A model generated the notes under the pieces. The model was not told where the DNA came from. It saw nothing but the letters and a program-made list of their open reading frames with translations, and did no database searches. Made by a program: the position numbers and the translations under genes. DNA of 64,000 bases from the NCBI RefSeq assembly GCF_007644105.1, contig NZ_VFAC01000002.1, positions 62,001-126,000 on the forward strand, in the 5' to 3' direction. This DNA is from Elioraea rosea (GTDB taxonomy: Bacteria; Pseudomonadota; Alphaproteobacteria; Acetobacterales; Acetobacteraceae). Shown piece after piece: positions 9,152-18,114 of this stretch; the stretch's first letter is position 1, and every line of letters starts with the position of its first letter.

Positions 9152-10026
9152 ACCTTGCGCACCTCGGCGCGGCCGAATAGGCCCTGCGGGAACAGAAGGA
9201 GCAGGAGGATCATCAGCGTGAACCCGATGGCATCCCGCGCCGCAGTCGAGAGGAAGCCCTCGATCAATTTCTCGGCGATGCCGTAGAGGATGCCGACGAC
9301 GACGACGCCGCGCGCGTTCGCGATGCCGGCAATGATGGCGACCATGAAGCCCTTCAGGCCCACGATCACGCCCATCGACGCGGAAGCCTGGATCACAGGC
9401 GCGACGAGGAACCCGGCCAGAGCGCCCAGGGCGCCGGCCATCGCGAAAGCAAGCAGTGTGATGCGGTCGGCGTCGATTCCCACGAGGCCGGCGGCGACGC
9501 GGTTGAAGGACACGGCCCGCATCGCACGGCCGAGCACCGTGCGACGGTAGAAGAACTCGAGCGCGAGCGTGATGAGGATCGCCGCGACGGGAAGCAGCAA
9601 TTCCTGCGGGTAGATGCCCGAGCCGCCGATGCGCAGCGGTTCCTCGGCGAGCGGGCTCGGCAGCGGCCGGCCGAGTGGACCATAGGTCGCGGTGGTCGAG
9701 GCCTCGATCATGATGCCAACGGCGATCGTGGTCAGCATCCAGCCGATCGCGTTGCTTTCCTGGTTGAACGGCCGGACGAAGACGCGTTCGATCACCGCCC
9801 CGGCGAGTGCGGCTGCCGCGATCGCCGTCAAAGCCGCGACGGGAAGCGGCAGGCCGAGTTCCATCAGCACGACGGTTAGCACGCCGCCGAGCATGAACAT
9901 CTCGCCATAGGTGAAGTTCACCGCCTTCGCCGCGCTCCACATCACGTAGAAGCCAAGCGCGATAAGCCCATAGACGCTGCCGGCCGACAGGCCGGTCAAC
10001 AGGTACTGGATGACCGCTTCCACCAT
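9148..10026 (-). CDS. livH: Branched-chain-amino-acid-type ABC importer, permease LivH
   Basis: 292 residues and strongly hydrophobic throughout. The N-terminal block LTGLSAGSVYGLIALGFYVM and a VNFTYGEMFMLGG-like segment are standard LivH signatures; the C-terminus ends in LLLLLFPQGLFGR. It forms the transmembrane channel together with the LivM half of the fused gene downstream (4-bp overlap). A strong stem-loop separates it from the binding-protein gene upstream, which is usual where binding protein must be made in excess of permease. Confidence 0.93.
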   Translation of the reverse strand: MVEAVIQYLLTGLSAGSVYGLIALGFYVMWSAAKAVNFTYGEMFMLGGVLTVVLMELGLPLPVAALTAIAAAALAGAVIERVFVRPFNQESNAIGWMLTTIAVGIMIEASTTATYGPLGRPLPSPLAEEPLRIGGSGIYPQELLLPVAAILITLALEFFYRRTVLGRAMRAVSFNRVAAGLVGIDADRITLLAFAMAGALGALAGFLVAPVIQASASMGVIVGLKGFMVAIIAGIANARGVVVVGILYGIAEKLIEGFLSTAARDAIGFTLMILLLLLFPQGLFGRAEVRKV

Positions 10027-10042
10027 TCCCTCACACGCGTAT

Positions 10043-10068
10043 CCGGGGCGGGCCTGGGCCCGCCCCGG
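10043..10068 (-). other. Strong GC stem-loop between binding-protein gene and livH
   Basis: A perfect 12-bp inverted repeat, CCGGGGCGGGCC and GGCCCGCCCCGG, lies in the 57-bp gap after the livK-type gene and before livH. No T-tract follows. This position is typical of hairpins that protect the upstream binding-protein mRNA or partly attenuate transcription into the permease genes. Confidence 0.6.
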
Positions 10069-10083
10069 CCTCGTTCACCGCAC

Positions 10084-11304
10084 TCAGCGCGCGGCCTGGC
10101 GGAACGGCGTCTGCTCTACGGGAAGCATCGCGCCGTTATGGAAGGCGAACAGCTTGTAGGCGGCAGGGAGGATGGCATCGTGCCGCTCCTGCCGGGGCTC
10201 GAAGGCAGGCGCGTAGTTCGCGACGATGCCCTCGTAGTTCACCTTGTAGAGCGCCTGGCGGAAGGCATCCCGATCGAACCGGCCGGCGAGCTTGATCGCT
10301 TCTGCGATGACGTAGGTCGCGTCATAGGCGTTGGCGGTGCCCGACGGCAGCGGGATGTCGGCCGGCGAGGCGATCTGCGGGAACTTCGCCTGCATGCGCT
10401 GCAGCACGCCGGCCGAACGCGGAGGCAGTTCGCCCATCCACGTATAGGTGCCGGCGACAAGCACGCCTTCGGCGAGCGGCCCGGCCGTGCGCGCGAACTG
10501 CACGCCGATGCCCCAGGCGGAGATGATCGTCGGCTTCCAGCCAATGCGGTCCATCGAGCGGACCATGTTCGTCGCCTCGCGGTCCACGCCGTAGAAGAGG
10601 ATCGTGTCGACGCCGGCATCGCGCAGACGGATCATCTGCGCCGACATGTCCTGGTCGCCGATGTTGTAGGTTTCCTTACCGAGAAGCGGCAGGTTGGCAG
10701 CGGCCATCGCACGCTCGACATCCGGCACCGCTCCCTGGCCCCAGGCCGTGCCCTCGTACACCAGCGCGATCTTGCCCGACGCGCTGCGGGACTTGGCGGC
10801 ATCAACGAGGAAGGGGGCGACCCAGCGGTCCTTCATCGAGACGCGGAACATCCACTTGTTGGCATTGTTCGGGTGCTCGATGACGGCGGTGCCAGCCGAG
10901 ATCACGCCCATCCAGGGGAGTTCCATCTCGGCGAGGGGATCGCGCAACGCGATCGCATTTGGCGTGCGGAATCCGCCCATCATGACGATGCAGTTGTCGC
11001 GCTCGCCAATGCGACGGGCGTTGTCGACCGCCCGGGCGGGCTCGCCGACGTCGTCGTACGCGACGAGTCGAAGGCGCTGGCCGAGTACGCCGCCTGCAGC
11101 ATTGATCTCGTCGAGTGCCGTCTCGACCGCAATACGGATCGACAGCCCGGTATGCGACAGCGCGCCGGTCAGCTCCCAAGAGGCACCGATGCAGGGCTCA
11201 GCCCGCTGCGCCGTCGCCGGCAGCGCGGCCGTCGCAAGCGCAATGGTGGAAGCGAGGCCGAGCAGCAGGCGGCGGCCGCCCGCGGAGAAGCCTTGGTTTT
11301 GCAT
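10084..11304 (-). CDS. ABC importer periplasmic substrate-binding protein (LivK/AmiC-like)
   Basis: 406 residues from the ATG at 11304, chosen because GGGGAG lies just upstream and the protein then begins with a clean signal peptide (RRLLLGLASTIALATAALPATAQ). The mature part follows the Leu/Ile/Val-binding fold: CIGASWELTG, a DEINAAGGVLG block, and a second lobe with GIGVQFARTAGP. It captures the ligand in the periplasm for LivH-MG-F. It is the first gene of the operon and diverges from the coxL-like gene, with 256 bp between the two start codons. Ligand identity is not readable. Confidence 0.9.
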   Translation of the reverse strand: MQNQGFSAGGRRLLLGLASTIALATAALPATAQRAEPCIGASWELTGALSHTGLSIRIAVETALDEINAAGGVLGQRLRLVAYDDVGEPARAVDNARRIGERDNCIVMMGGFRTPNAIALRDPLAEMELPWMGVISAGTAVIEHPNNANKWMFRVSMKDRWVAPFLVDAAKSRSASGKIALVYEGTAWGQGAVPDVERAMAAANLPLLGKETYNIGDQDMSAQMIRLRDAGVDTILFYGVDREATNMVRSMDRIGWKPTIISAWGIGVQFARTAGPLAEGVLVAGTYTWMGELPPRSAGVLQRMQAKFPQIASPADIPLPSGTANAYDATYVIAEAIKLAGRFDRDAFRQALYKVNYEGIVANYAPAFEPRQERHDAILPAAYKLFAFHNGAMLPVEQTPFRQAAR

Positions 11305-11560
11305 CGCAACATCTCCCCGTTCTCGGCACGGCAGGGCCGGCCGGTTTTCCCGTGTTCGGGTGTTGCAACGCACGTGCCATGCAGAAGGGGAGCGCGCAGC
11401 GCATGGCCGATATGCATTCGCGCATGAATCGGGCAGGCTAATCGGACCATTGCCCTTCTTGTGTGCAACGAGGGGTCGGCACGGCCTGCGCCAAGCATCG
11501 AGTGCGAATGGCACCGTTCTTGCGGCGAAACTCCAAGCACACCGGAGAGAGGGAGCGGGA

Positions 11561-13930
11561 ATGAGCGACAAGGGCATCGGCGCGTCCGTACGGCGAAAGG
11601 AGGACCAGCGCTTCGTTCGTGGCCGCGGCAGCTATGTGGCCGACATGGTGCGCCCAGCCATGGCGTTCGGCGCATTCCTGCGCTCACCCCATGCGCATGC
11701 GACGATCACGGCGGTCGACACGGCACGCGCGACTGCGATGCCGGGAGTGATCCTCGTGCTGACTGGCGCCGACCTCGCCGCGGCGGGTGTCGGTGGCCTG
11801 CCCTGCGGTTGGGGCATCAAGGGTACCGACGGCGCGCCGATGAAGGAGCCTGCCCACCCAGCGCTCGCGCAAGGCAAGGTGCGCTACGTCGGTGATGCGG
11901 TGGCCTTCGTCGTCGCCGAGACCGCGGCTGCGGCCCGCGATGCGGCCGAGGCCATTGCCGTCAGCTACGAGGTGCTGTCTGCGGTGATCGACCTCGAGGC
12001 AGCCATCGCGCCAGGCGCGCCGCTGCTGTTCGATGACGTAGCGGACAATCTCTGCTGCGACTGGTCGATCGGCGACAAGGCCGCGACGGAGGCAGCCTTC
12101 GCCCGGGCAGCGCATGTCGCGCGCGTGCGTCTCGTGAACAATCGTCTCGTCGGCAACCCGATGGAGCCGCGCGCTGCCATCGCCGAACACGACGCCGCGA
12201 CGGGTCGGACGACGCTTTGGACGACGAGCCAGTTCCCCCATGTCGTTCGGCTGCTGATGGGCCTGTTCGTTCTCAACATCCCGCAGCAGAACCTGCGCGT
12301 GGTCGCCCCCGATGTCGGCGGCGGGTTCGGCGTGAAGCAGTTCCACTATGCGGAGGAGGCGGTCGTCACCTTCGCGGCGATGCGCCTCGGCCGCGCGGTG
12401 AAATGGGTGTGCGAGCGATCGGAGGGGTTCATCTCCGATGCGCATGGGCGCGATCATGTGACGGAGGCTGCCCTTGCGCTCGACGCGGACGGAAAGTTCC
12501 TCGGCCTCAGCGTCGAGACCATCGGCAATCTCGGTGGCTACATCTCCACCTTCGGCCCGAACATTCCGACGAACCTGTATGGGCCGCTGCTGTCAGGCGT
12601 CTACACGATCCCTGCCATCCATTGCGGCGTGAAGGTCGTGTTCACCAACACCGTTCCGGTCGATGCCTATCGCGGCGCGGGGCGGCCGGAGGCGACCTTC
12701 GTGGTCGAGCGCCTGGTCGAGATCGCCGCGGCGGAGATGGGGATCGACAAGGTGGAGATCCGCCGCCGCAACATGATCCCGAAGGAGGCGTTTCCATACC
12801 AGACGCCGGTGATGATGCGCTACGACAGTGGCGACCCGGCAGGCTGCATGGAGCGCGCTCTTGCTGCGGCGGATCACACCGGGTTTCCCGCACGCAAGGC
12901 GGCCGCCGCGGCGAAGGGCAAGCTGCGTGGCCTCGGCCTGTCCACCTATATCGAGGCGTGCGGCCTCGCGCCGTCGCGCATTGCCGGCTCTCTCGGCGCG
13001 CGCGGCGGGCTCTATGAGAGTGCCACCGTTCGCGTGCACCCGACTGGCCAGGTGACGGTTCTCATCGGCACGCACAACCACGGCCAGGGTCATGAAACGA
13101 CCTTCGCGCAGATCGCGGCGGAGAAGCTCGGCGTTGCCTTCGAGGACATAGATGTGGTGTTCGGCGATACCGACAGGGTGCAGTTCGGCATGGGCACCTA
13201 CGGCTCACGCTCGCTCGTCGTCGGCGGGGCGGCACTCGCCAAGGCGTCCGACCGTGTGATTGCCAAGGGAAAGAAGATCGCCGCGCACCTTCTCGAAGCG
13301 TCGGCCGATGACGTCGAGTTCTCGGGCGGCACGTTCCGCGTGGCCGGAACCGACAGGGCGAAATCCTTCGCCGAGATCGCGCTTGCCGCGTATGTACCGC
13401 ACGACTACCCGCTCGAAGCCCTCGACCCGGGCCTCGAAGAGCAGGCCTTCCATGACCCGGCGAACTTCTCCTTTCCCTCCGGCGCGCATGTCTGCGAGGT
13501 CGAGATCGACCCGGAAACAGGCAAGGTCGAGCTCGTCGGCTACACAGCGGTCGACGACGTCGGCACGGTGATCAACCCGATGATCGTTGCCGGCCAGCTG
13601 CATGGCGGCATCACCCAGGGCGTCGGCCAGGCGCTGCTCGAGCATTGCGTCTATGACCGCGCGACGGGGCAGATCCTCTCCGGCTCGTTCCAGGACTACG
13701 CGATGCCGAGGGCCGATGACCTTCCCGCCTATGCGGTCAGCACCCATCCCACCCCCTCGACCGACACGCCGATGGGCGTGAAGGGCTGCGGCGAAGTCGG
13801 CACGATCGGCTCGCCAGCGGCGGTGATGAACGCGGTGGTCGATGCACTTTCCGGCTATGGCGTGAAACACATGGACATGCCGGCGAGCCCGTCGCGGGTA
13901 TGGGCAGCGATCGCCACCGCGCGCGGGTGA
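11561..13930 (+). CDS. Form II CoxL-like molybdopterin-binding hydroxylase large subunit, stand-alone
   Basis: 789 residues from ATG 11561, 6 nt after a GGGAG box. It starts with the Ald_Xan_dh a/b hammerhead ([20 protein letters not shown]) and carries GGGFGVKQF, then the form II signature AYRGAGR at residues 369-375, and TYGSRS and [12 protein letters not shown] late. Form I CO dehydrogenases carry AYxCSFR instead, so this is not a classical CO oxidiser. Family members hydroxylate aldehydes, purines, nicotinate or other aromatics and need a FAD (CoxM) and a 2Fe-2S (CoxS) subunit. Neither is encoded within 10 kb on either side. They must be elsewhere in the genome, or the protein works with shared partners. 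Confidence 0.88.
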   Translation: MSDKGIGASVRRKEDQRFVRGRGSYVADMVRPAMAFGAFLRSPHAHATITAVDTARATAMPGVILVLTGADLAAAGVGGLPCGWGIKGTDGAPMKEPAHPALAQGKVRYVGDAVAFVVAETAAAARDAAEAIAVSYEVLSAVIDLEAAIAPGAPLLFDDVADNLCCDWSIGDKAATEAAFARAAHVARVRLVNNRLVGNPMEPRAAIAEHDAATGRTTLWTTSQFPHVVRLLMGLFVLNIPQQNLRVVAPDVGGGFGVKQFHYAEEAVVTFAAMRLGRAVKWVCERSEGFISDAHGRDHVTEAALALDADGKFLGLSVETIGNLGGYISTFGPNIPTNLYGPLLSGVYTIPAIHCGVKVVFTNTVPVDAYRGAGRPEATFVVERLVEIAAAEMGIDKVEIRRRNMIPKEAFPYQTPVMMRYDSGDPAGCMERALAAADHTGFPARKAAAAAKGKLRGLGLSTYIEACGLAPSRIAGSLGARGGLYESATVRVHPTGQVTVLIGTHNHGQGHETTFAQIAAEKLGVAFEDIDVVFGDTDRVQFGMGTYGSRSLVVGGAALAKASDRVIAKGKKIAAHLLEASADDVEFSGGTFRVAGTDRAKSFAEIALAAYVPHDYPLEALDPGLEEQAFHDPANFSFPSGAHVCEVEIDPETGKVELVGYTAVDDVGTVINPMIVAGQLHGGITQGVGQALLEHCVYDRATGQILSGSFQDYAMPRADDLPAYAVSTHPTPSTDTPMGVKGCGEVGTIGSPAAVMNAVVDALSGYGVKHMDMPASPSRVWAAIATARG

Positions 13931-14745
13931 CGCGGTCGCCGCGGCACGTCGGCGCCGATCAACGCGGCCGGGGCGCTGTCCTCCTATCCTTCATGGCCGA
14001 AGGGTGGGGCAAATGCGGTGTCGTTCGTTGCTCTCGCAGATCGTGGGAGGTTGACCGGCCGCTGCGCTCGTGATCGGGGTAGTAGGGTGCGCCGCCCGGC
14101 CCCAGGCTCAGGACCTTCTGCGCCATACTCCACCGGGACTCCCGCTGCGCAGAATGCGCCGCAGCCGACCGCCCCCCCCCGACGGCGGAGAGCGAGTGCA
14201 ACTATCGCAACGGCAAGCTGCTTCCGGGAACCGATCCTCGCGTTCGAATCGCGGCACATGGCTAGGAGGTTTCCGTTATCCTGCCTGTGCCGAGTGGTGA
14301 GAACTTCGGCCGATCCGTGGACACCTCAGCAGCAACGCCGGTTGGTGGACGCGACACACCCCCCGAACCGATTGCCAGTTCTCGCTTCAAGAGCGCTGGT
14401 TCTCTCCGCCTCCCGGTACGGATAGGGGGCGACCGGAAAGGTGATCAAACACAATGGGCGGTCATCGACCCAGAGGCGCCGGCGCGGTGGGCAGCCTTCG
14501 GACCAGGACCGACCCAATGTTCGCATCCATCCGCATCGGCCCAGCGCCATGACGACGGCTTCCTTCTTCCCATTCGCACGCGCCGACAGCGTATCGAGGG
14601 ATCCGCATCCGTAGTCGGGCATCGCGTCGGGCAAATCCGTCACAGCGTCAAGGTGCATGCGAGCTCATTCCTCGGTGGAACGTGCACCACACGGCTCGGG
14701 GCCACACGCGCCGTCCGCTGCGACGGAAGGCCCCGGCTGCGTCGC
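13931..14745. other. 815-bp stretch without a confident gene; possible decayed lipoprotein gene
   Basis: No frame in this stretch gives a protein I can recognise. On the plus strand around 14072-14262 there are pieces of a lipoprotein-like reading: a hydrophobic run ending VVGCA in one frame, a Pro/Thr/Gln-rich linker in a second, and ECNYRNGKLLPGTDPRV before a stop at 14263 in a third. The last switch coincides with a run of nine C (14172-14180). This could be a degraded gene. The rest, 14263-14745, shows only short, compositionally biased open frames on both strands. Confidence 0.35.
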
Positions 14746-15213
14746 TTACTCGGGCCGCAGCGACCGGAAGAATGCCTTGCCGATCGCGTGCGCGCTTGCG
14801 GCTCGTTCCTCGGCGCGGGGGTCTGACTCAAGCCAACGCTCCATCATGCCGAGGACGACCGTCCTCCCTCCCCCCGCGAGGCAGTAGCGGAACTCGTTTC
14901 GGAACAGCCCGACGTCGTGCACGAGGAGAAACGAGGCATCCCTAGACTCGTGTTCGGTGCGAAGTGGGATGCACCGCGTTCCCGGCAGATCAGGACCGAG
15001 CTCGATCGACCGCAGCGTTCCATGCCTGCTGCCGACGTGTGGCGCATAGGTAGTGCTCTCGCCACGATGATCGCGTTCGACGATGGCGCTCAGGATGCGG
15101 CGAAGCGCGGGCAGCTCATCCCGGTGTAGCCTGTCGCCATCCCATCCATCGGGCCGGACGTCAAACGCAAGCAGGTTCAGGAGATAGAAATCATCGGCAA
15201 GCGAGCGAGACAT
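14746..15213 (-). CDS. Unrecognised protein, probably the frame-broken 3' part of the upstream gene
   Basis: 155 residues (SLADDFYLLNLLAF near the start, then TRCIPLRT at 80-87, FRYC ending at 111, ERWLESDP near 126 and a terminal A-rich helix ending FFRSL). There is no signal peptide and no good ribosome site. The same order (Cys-x-Pro-Val/Leu, then x-Cys, then a Trp-containing segment, then an Ala-rich helix with Phe) is found in the 348-, 230- and 97-residue proteins nearby. The start overlaps the end of the 348-residue frame by 23 bp, and a run of nine G lies exactly there. Removing one G fuses both into one protein of about 496 residues whose junction aligns with the intact 230-residue paralog. 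I therefore read this as the second half of one gene. Confidence 0.6.
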   Translation of the reverse strand: MSRSLADDFYLLNLLAFDVRPDGWDGDRLHRDELPALRRILSAIVERDHRGESTTYAPHVGSRHGTLRSIELGPDLPGTRCIPLRTEHESRDASFLLVHDVGLFRNEFRYCLAGGGRTVVLGMMERWLESDPRAEERAASAHAIGKAFFRSLRPE

Positions 15214-16237
15214 CTCCCCCCCCCGCGCGGCGATCGAGCTCGGTCAGATCCTTCACGAAGATTCTGCCCGAAGAGTTGGGACCGCTCGCGATCTCACACC
15301 AACCGGTCCCAGGCACGGTCATCGCGTAGCGCGACATGCGAAGCTCAGGCACCGGCCCGGCGTGATGATGGCCGTTGTAACGGAGCCTGCACTGCAGTTC
15401 GTGCATGCGCACCAACGCGTCGGCCTGGTCTCCGGCTGCGCGACCACCACCCTCTCGCGGTGAAACGAGGCGGCTCGAGCCGAAGAATCCCGCGAAGATC
15501 GCCTGGGCGCGCGCGCTGCGCCGGGTTGCGCCGGGGTCATCGGGAGAGAAGATCTCGAGCGCGTTGAACTCGGCCGTCTCGCCCGGAGGCCCGGTGCAAA
15601 AACGCTCCTCGACGCGCTGCTCGGCGACGGTGCCCTGAGGAAAGGCAGGATGGAAGCTGAACGCACTCCGCGTCCTTACGGGCACGCAGCCGGTTTCCAC
15701 GATGTCTGCGCCAATCTCCGCGTCGAGCAGCCTGACCAGCTTGCTCTGGCCGACGCGCAGGAGTTGCCCGCGCAGTTCGCCGGTACCGCCGCGCGATACT
15801 GCGCCGAGCACATCCCGCTCGAGGAGACTTCGAAGCTCCGCGACATTCGTATAGATCGGGCCATAGGTCGTCTGGAAGCCAGGTACCCAGGCAAGGTTCG
15901 CGAAATGCGGCAGCGCGCGCGCCTCCGCATGGCCCAACTCGATACGGAACACGGTCGTTTGGCCGAGATGAAGCATGCAACCAGGCACAGCGGGGAGGAT
16001 GGCCGTATAGGAACGCCCAATCCGGATCGTCCGTTCGGCGGGGACGCCGTAGGTCCCGCCGGCACGCACGCACTCCTCGACGAGCGACCCTGATAGCGGC
16101 AGTGATGCTTCCCCCGCGCATCCGGGACTCCAGAGGAACAGCAGCGCGAGCAGGCACCGGCCCACCCCCTTTTCGCTTGCCGGAGACTGGCGGCAGGACG
16201 CCCTAAAGCGATAACCGATCTGATAAGGCAACGGCAT
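15191..16237 (-). CDS. Unrecognised lipoprotein-like protein with one and a half copies of a local repeat unit
   Basis: 348 residues. A hydrophobic run near residues 28-40 (CLLALLFLWSPGC) looks like a lipoprotein or secretion signal. The upstream 24 residues make a long n-region, so translation may really start at the GTG at 16165. Residues 41-258 form one unit with GCVPV (183-187), ERFC (211-214) and an Ala-rich helix ending FAGFF. Residues about 270-348 begin a second unit with PGTGWCE (309-315) that stops abruptly at a run of nine G. The 155-residue frame continues this unit. No known family is recognised. The protein is probably secreted or outer-membrane anchored, and the cysteines suggest disulfides. 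Confidence 0.6.
   Translation of the reverse strand: MPLPYQIGYRFRASCRQSPASEKGVGRCLLALLFLWSPGCAGEASLPLSGSLVEECVRAGGTYGVPAERTIRIGRSYTAILPAVPGCMLHLGQTTVFRIELGHAEARALPHFANLAWVPGFQTTYGPIYTNVAELRSLLERDVLGAVSRGGTGELRGQLLRVGQSKLVRLLDAEIGADIVETGCVPVRTRSAFSFHPAFPQGTVAEQRVEERFCTGPPGETAEFNALEIFSPDDPGATRRSARAQAIFAGFFGSSRLVSPREGGGRAAGDQADALVRMHELQCRLRYNGHHHAGPVPELRMSRYAMTVPGTGWCEIASGPNSSGRIFVKDLTELDRRAGGGDVSLACR
15216..15224 (-). repeat. Run of nine G in the coding strand at the break between two frames
   Basis: On the minus strand the sequence reads GCGC then nine G then AGATG. With nine G the upstream frame ends eight codons later; with eight (or eleven) the frame continues into the 155-residue protein. 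It is a candidate slipped-strand switch, or a homopolymer sequencing error. Confidence 0.85.
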
Positions 16238-16402
16238 CAGCGACCCCCAAAAAGGCTAAGGTTAGCCCGCACGCACGGCAGCAACGTTGACCTACGTCAC
16301 GGCGCCATGTTGGACAGCGCCCGTCCCCAGGCTCGGAAGCTGATCCTCGCGATCAGTCCCTGATCGTGTCGCGCGACAACCGCCGAGAGCTGCGGTGGAT
16401 CA

Positions 16403-17095
16403 ATGCCGTGTCGTCGCCCGGCCGCTAGCCTTCCTTATCGTTTGCAGCACGCGATGGAGCGCGCGCTCCAAGGATTGGTCGTTGCAGGAAGCGACAGGCG
16501 GGTCGCGATCGGTGGCGAAATCCGCCAGGTCTCAGCGATCCTGCCTGGTGAGGGATGGTGCGAGGTGACTGGCGTTCTTGGAAGCAGCATCCGCCAGTTC
16601 GTGCACATGCCGCCGCGGGTGGAGTGGCAGCGGGCGAACCGGGATGCTTCGTCGTTCGACATGCATTTCGAGATAGTCGAACTTGCTTTCCTGCCACCTC
16701 CAGCCGGCAGTGCGACCTATCTTCCGATTGAGCCCGTGCGCGCGCGCTTCGCCGATGCGCTTCACGGAGGCGGCGGGCCAGGGACAGGCCTGGGATCGGG
16801 CCTGACAGCACCGGTCCGCAGAGGGGCGAAGGCCGACGTCGGTCTCGTCGACCCGGCGACCGGGTGCTTGCCCGTGAGCATGGATGGCGACATGCCCGTT
16901 CCGAACGAGACGCCCCGCCGGTTCGAGATGCGCTCCCGCGTCTGCGTCACACAGGCTGGGGTCGACGCTGCGGCAACTCTTCAACTGCTTCAGGAGTGGA
17001 CGCCGTGCTCGCCGGGCAAGTCCGAGCGCGTGCAGGCATATCGCGGCACGGCCGAGCGGCTGTTCGCATCCATGCGCCTGGGCGGTGCGCCATGA
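16403..17095 (+). CDS. Unrecognised single-unit paralog of the neighbouring repeat protein
   Basis: 230 residues. It contains one complete repeat unit in the same order as the minus-strand neighbours: PGEGWCE (48-54), a VEWQRANRD-SSF-FEIVELAFL stretch (about 73-97), GCLPV (154-158), RVC (179-181), LQEWTP (196-201) and an Ala-rich helix ending RLFASM (219-224). The start is uncertain. No strong ribosome site precedes ATG 16403 and no signal peptide is visible, so the true N-terminus could be elsewhere. Its stop overlaps the start of a small lipoprotein gene by 4 bp, so the two form a cassette that recurs at 18.7-19.4 kb. No function can be assigned. Confidence 0.6.
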   Translation: MPCRRPAASLPYRLQHAMERALQGLVVAGSDRRVAIGGEIRQVSAILPGEGWCEVTGVLGSSIRQFVHMPPRVEWQRANRDASSFDMHFEIVELAFLPPPAGSATYLPIEPVRARFADALHGGGGPGTGLGSGLTAPVRRGAKADVGLVDPATGCLPVSMDGDMPVPNETPRRFEMRSRVCVTQAGVDAAATLQLLQEWTPCSPGKSERVQAYRGTAERLFASMRLGGAP

Positions 17096-17436
17096 CCGAC
17101 AAGGCGGGAGCACCCCGCCGCGCCGTGCGCCGCGCGGGGCTCGCCCTCATGCTGCTGCTCGCAGCCTGCGCCGCGGACAGCGGCGCGGTCGACCCGCAGT
17201 GCATCGCCGCCCGCGAGCGGTTCGAGCAGATGTGGCCGATGATCGCAAACGCCTTCGGGATATCCGGCGTTCCGCCCGGCAATGCGCGGCCTGAGATCGT
17301 CGGTGGCTCCTTCGGTTCAGCGATGAGCAGCATCCCTGATCGTGGCACGAGGCGACGCTGCTATGACTCGACGATGAGTGCGTTCGGCTTCTTCTCCTAT
17401 CCGCCCTTCGAGCAGGTGGATGCGCTCCGCCGCTGA
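17092..17436 (+). CDS. Small predicted lipoprotein, first copy of a duplicated pair
   Basis: 114 residues. A positively charged N-terminus is followed by LALMLLLAACAAD, a clear lipobox (LAAC), so the mature protein should be membrane anchored from Cys. The mature part has CIAARERFEQMWP and ends with IPDRGTRRRCYDSTM and AFGFFSY. It is strongly similar to the 126-residue protein at 18978-19358, especially in CIAARERF-QMWP and IPDRG-R-RCYDSTM. The ATG overlaps the stop of the 230-residue gene. A collapsed IS3-type remnant starts about ten bases past its stop. Function is unknown; co-duplication with its partner suggests that they act together. Confidence 0.7.
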   Translation: MTDKAGAPRRAVRRAGLALMLLLAACAADSGAVDPQCIAARERFEQMWPMIANAFGISGVPPGNARPEIVGGSFGSAMSSIPDRGTRRRCYDSTMSAFGFFSYPPFEQVDALRR

Positions 17437-17444
17437 GTCCGCCT

Positions 17445-17767
17445 CACCCCGTCAGAGAGACGATCCCGCTTTGGCCGCCGCTGCGCTACTTTCAGCCCCT
17501 CCCGACGCCAGATCCGCTCCGCCGGCTTGGCGTTCGCCAGCCGCGGCGGCTTGCGCTGGGTCGAGCAGTGCTGCCCGAGCACCGCGCAGGCCCGACGACC
17601 GAGCACGCCAAGCGCCGCGACGCCCTCGATGCGGGCCCCGCGGCGGGCGGGGCTCAATGGTCTCCCGAAGTCGCCTCGTTCAGGATCAGCTTGTGCAGCG
17701 TCAGCGCGGTCACCGCCTCGCGCAGCTTGCCTTTGATCTTCCCGGCACTGTGCTGCTTCCTCGCCAT
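17445..17767 (-). pseudogene. Collapsed IS3-family transposase remnant
   Basis: On the minus strand, from ATG 17767, one frame reads MARKQHSAGKIKGKLREA and then LTLHKLILNEA, matching the beginning and end of an IS3-type OrfA with the middle missing. A second frame continues with RRACAVLGQHCSTQRK and then, after a further deletion, AERIWRREGLKV and RRPKR, all hallmark pieces of IS3-type OrfB. Internal deletions and a frame change show that it is dead. I could not define terminal inverted repeats. It lies between the two copies of the duplicated cassette. Confidence 0.75.
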
Positions 17768-18114
17768 GTCGCCCTCCTCGCTCCGTCGAAACGAACATAC
17801 GTCCCCGAGCGCTCAGACGGGGGAGGGTCAGTCATCACCACCCTCTCCTGCGGCGTGTTTGCCATCTTCTGCGCCACACCCGTGATCCCCTCGAGGCCGC
17901 CGGACTACACGACTGGCGGACCGCTCCGAGGGCCCAAGTCAGGATGCCGACCGCGGAACGATACGTTTCAATTTTTGTTGCTGCGAAGAAGCGAAGCTGC
18001 CAAATTTCAACTTCTGTGAACGACGGCACAACTGGCGCGCATGCTCCGGATCAACGTCCTGGGCGCGGGCCGTGCCGGTCGGAATGTGCTGCTGCCCTGC
18101 GCCGACGGTCTGTC
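17768..18114. other. Gap of about 350 bp with a locally AT-richer tract
   Basis: No convincing gene. The stretch around 17955-18020 is unusually AT-rich for this genome (it contains CAATTTTTGTTG) and may carry the promoter of the ankyrin lipoprotein gene or mark foreign DNA brought in beside the IS remnant. Confidence 0.4.

Noticed and set aside
7352-9286. 644-residue plus-strand open frame
   Set aside because: It is antisense to livMG and livH, with charged low-complexity composition and no family match.
11561-13930. Carbon monoxide dehydrogenase large subunit (true CO oxidiser)
   Set aside because: The active-site motif is AYRGAGR (form II) and not AYxCSFR (form I), and coxM/coxS are missing, so CO oxidation is not supported.
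14226-14265. tRNA-like T-arm (GTTCGAATC within a GC stem)
   Set aside because: No matching acceptor stem, anticodon arm or D-arm lies upstream, so it is not a tRNA gene. It could at most be a chance match.
14287-14826. 179-residue plus-strand open frame in the accessory patch
   Set aside because: No ribosome site, no domain, and it overlaps the better supported 155-residue frame on the other strand.
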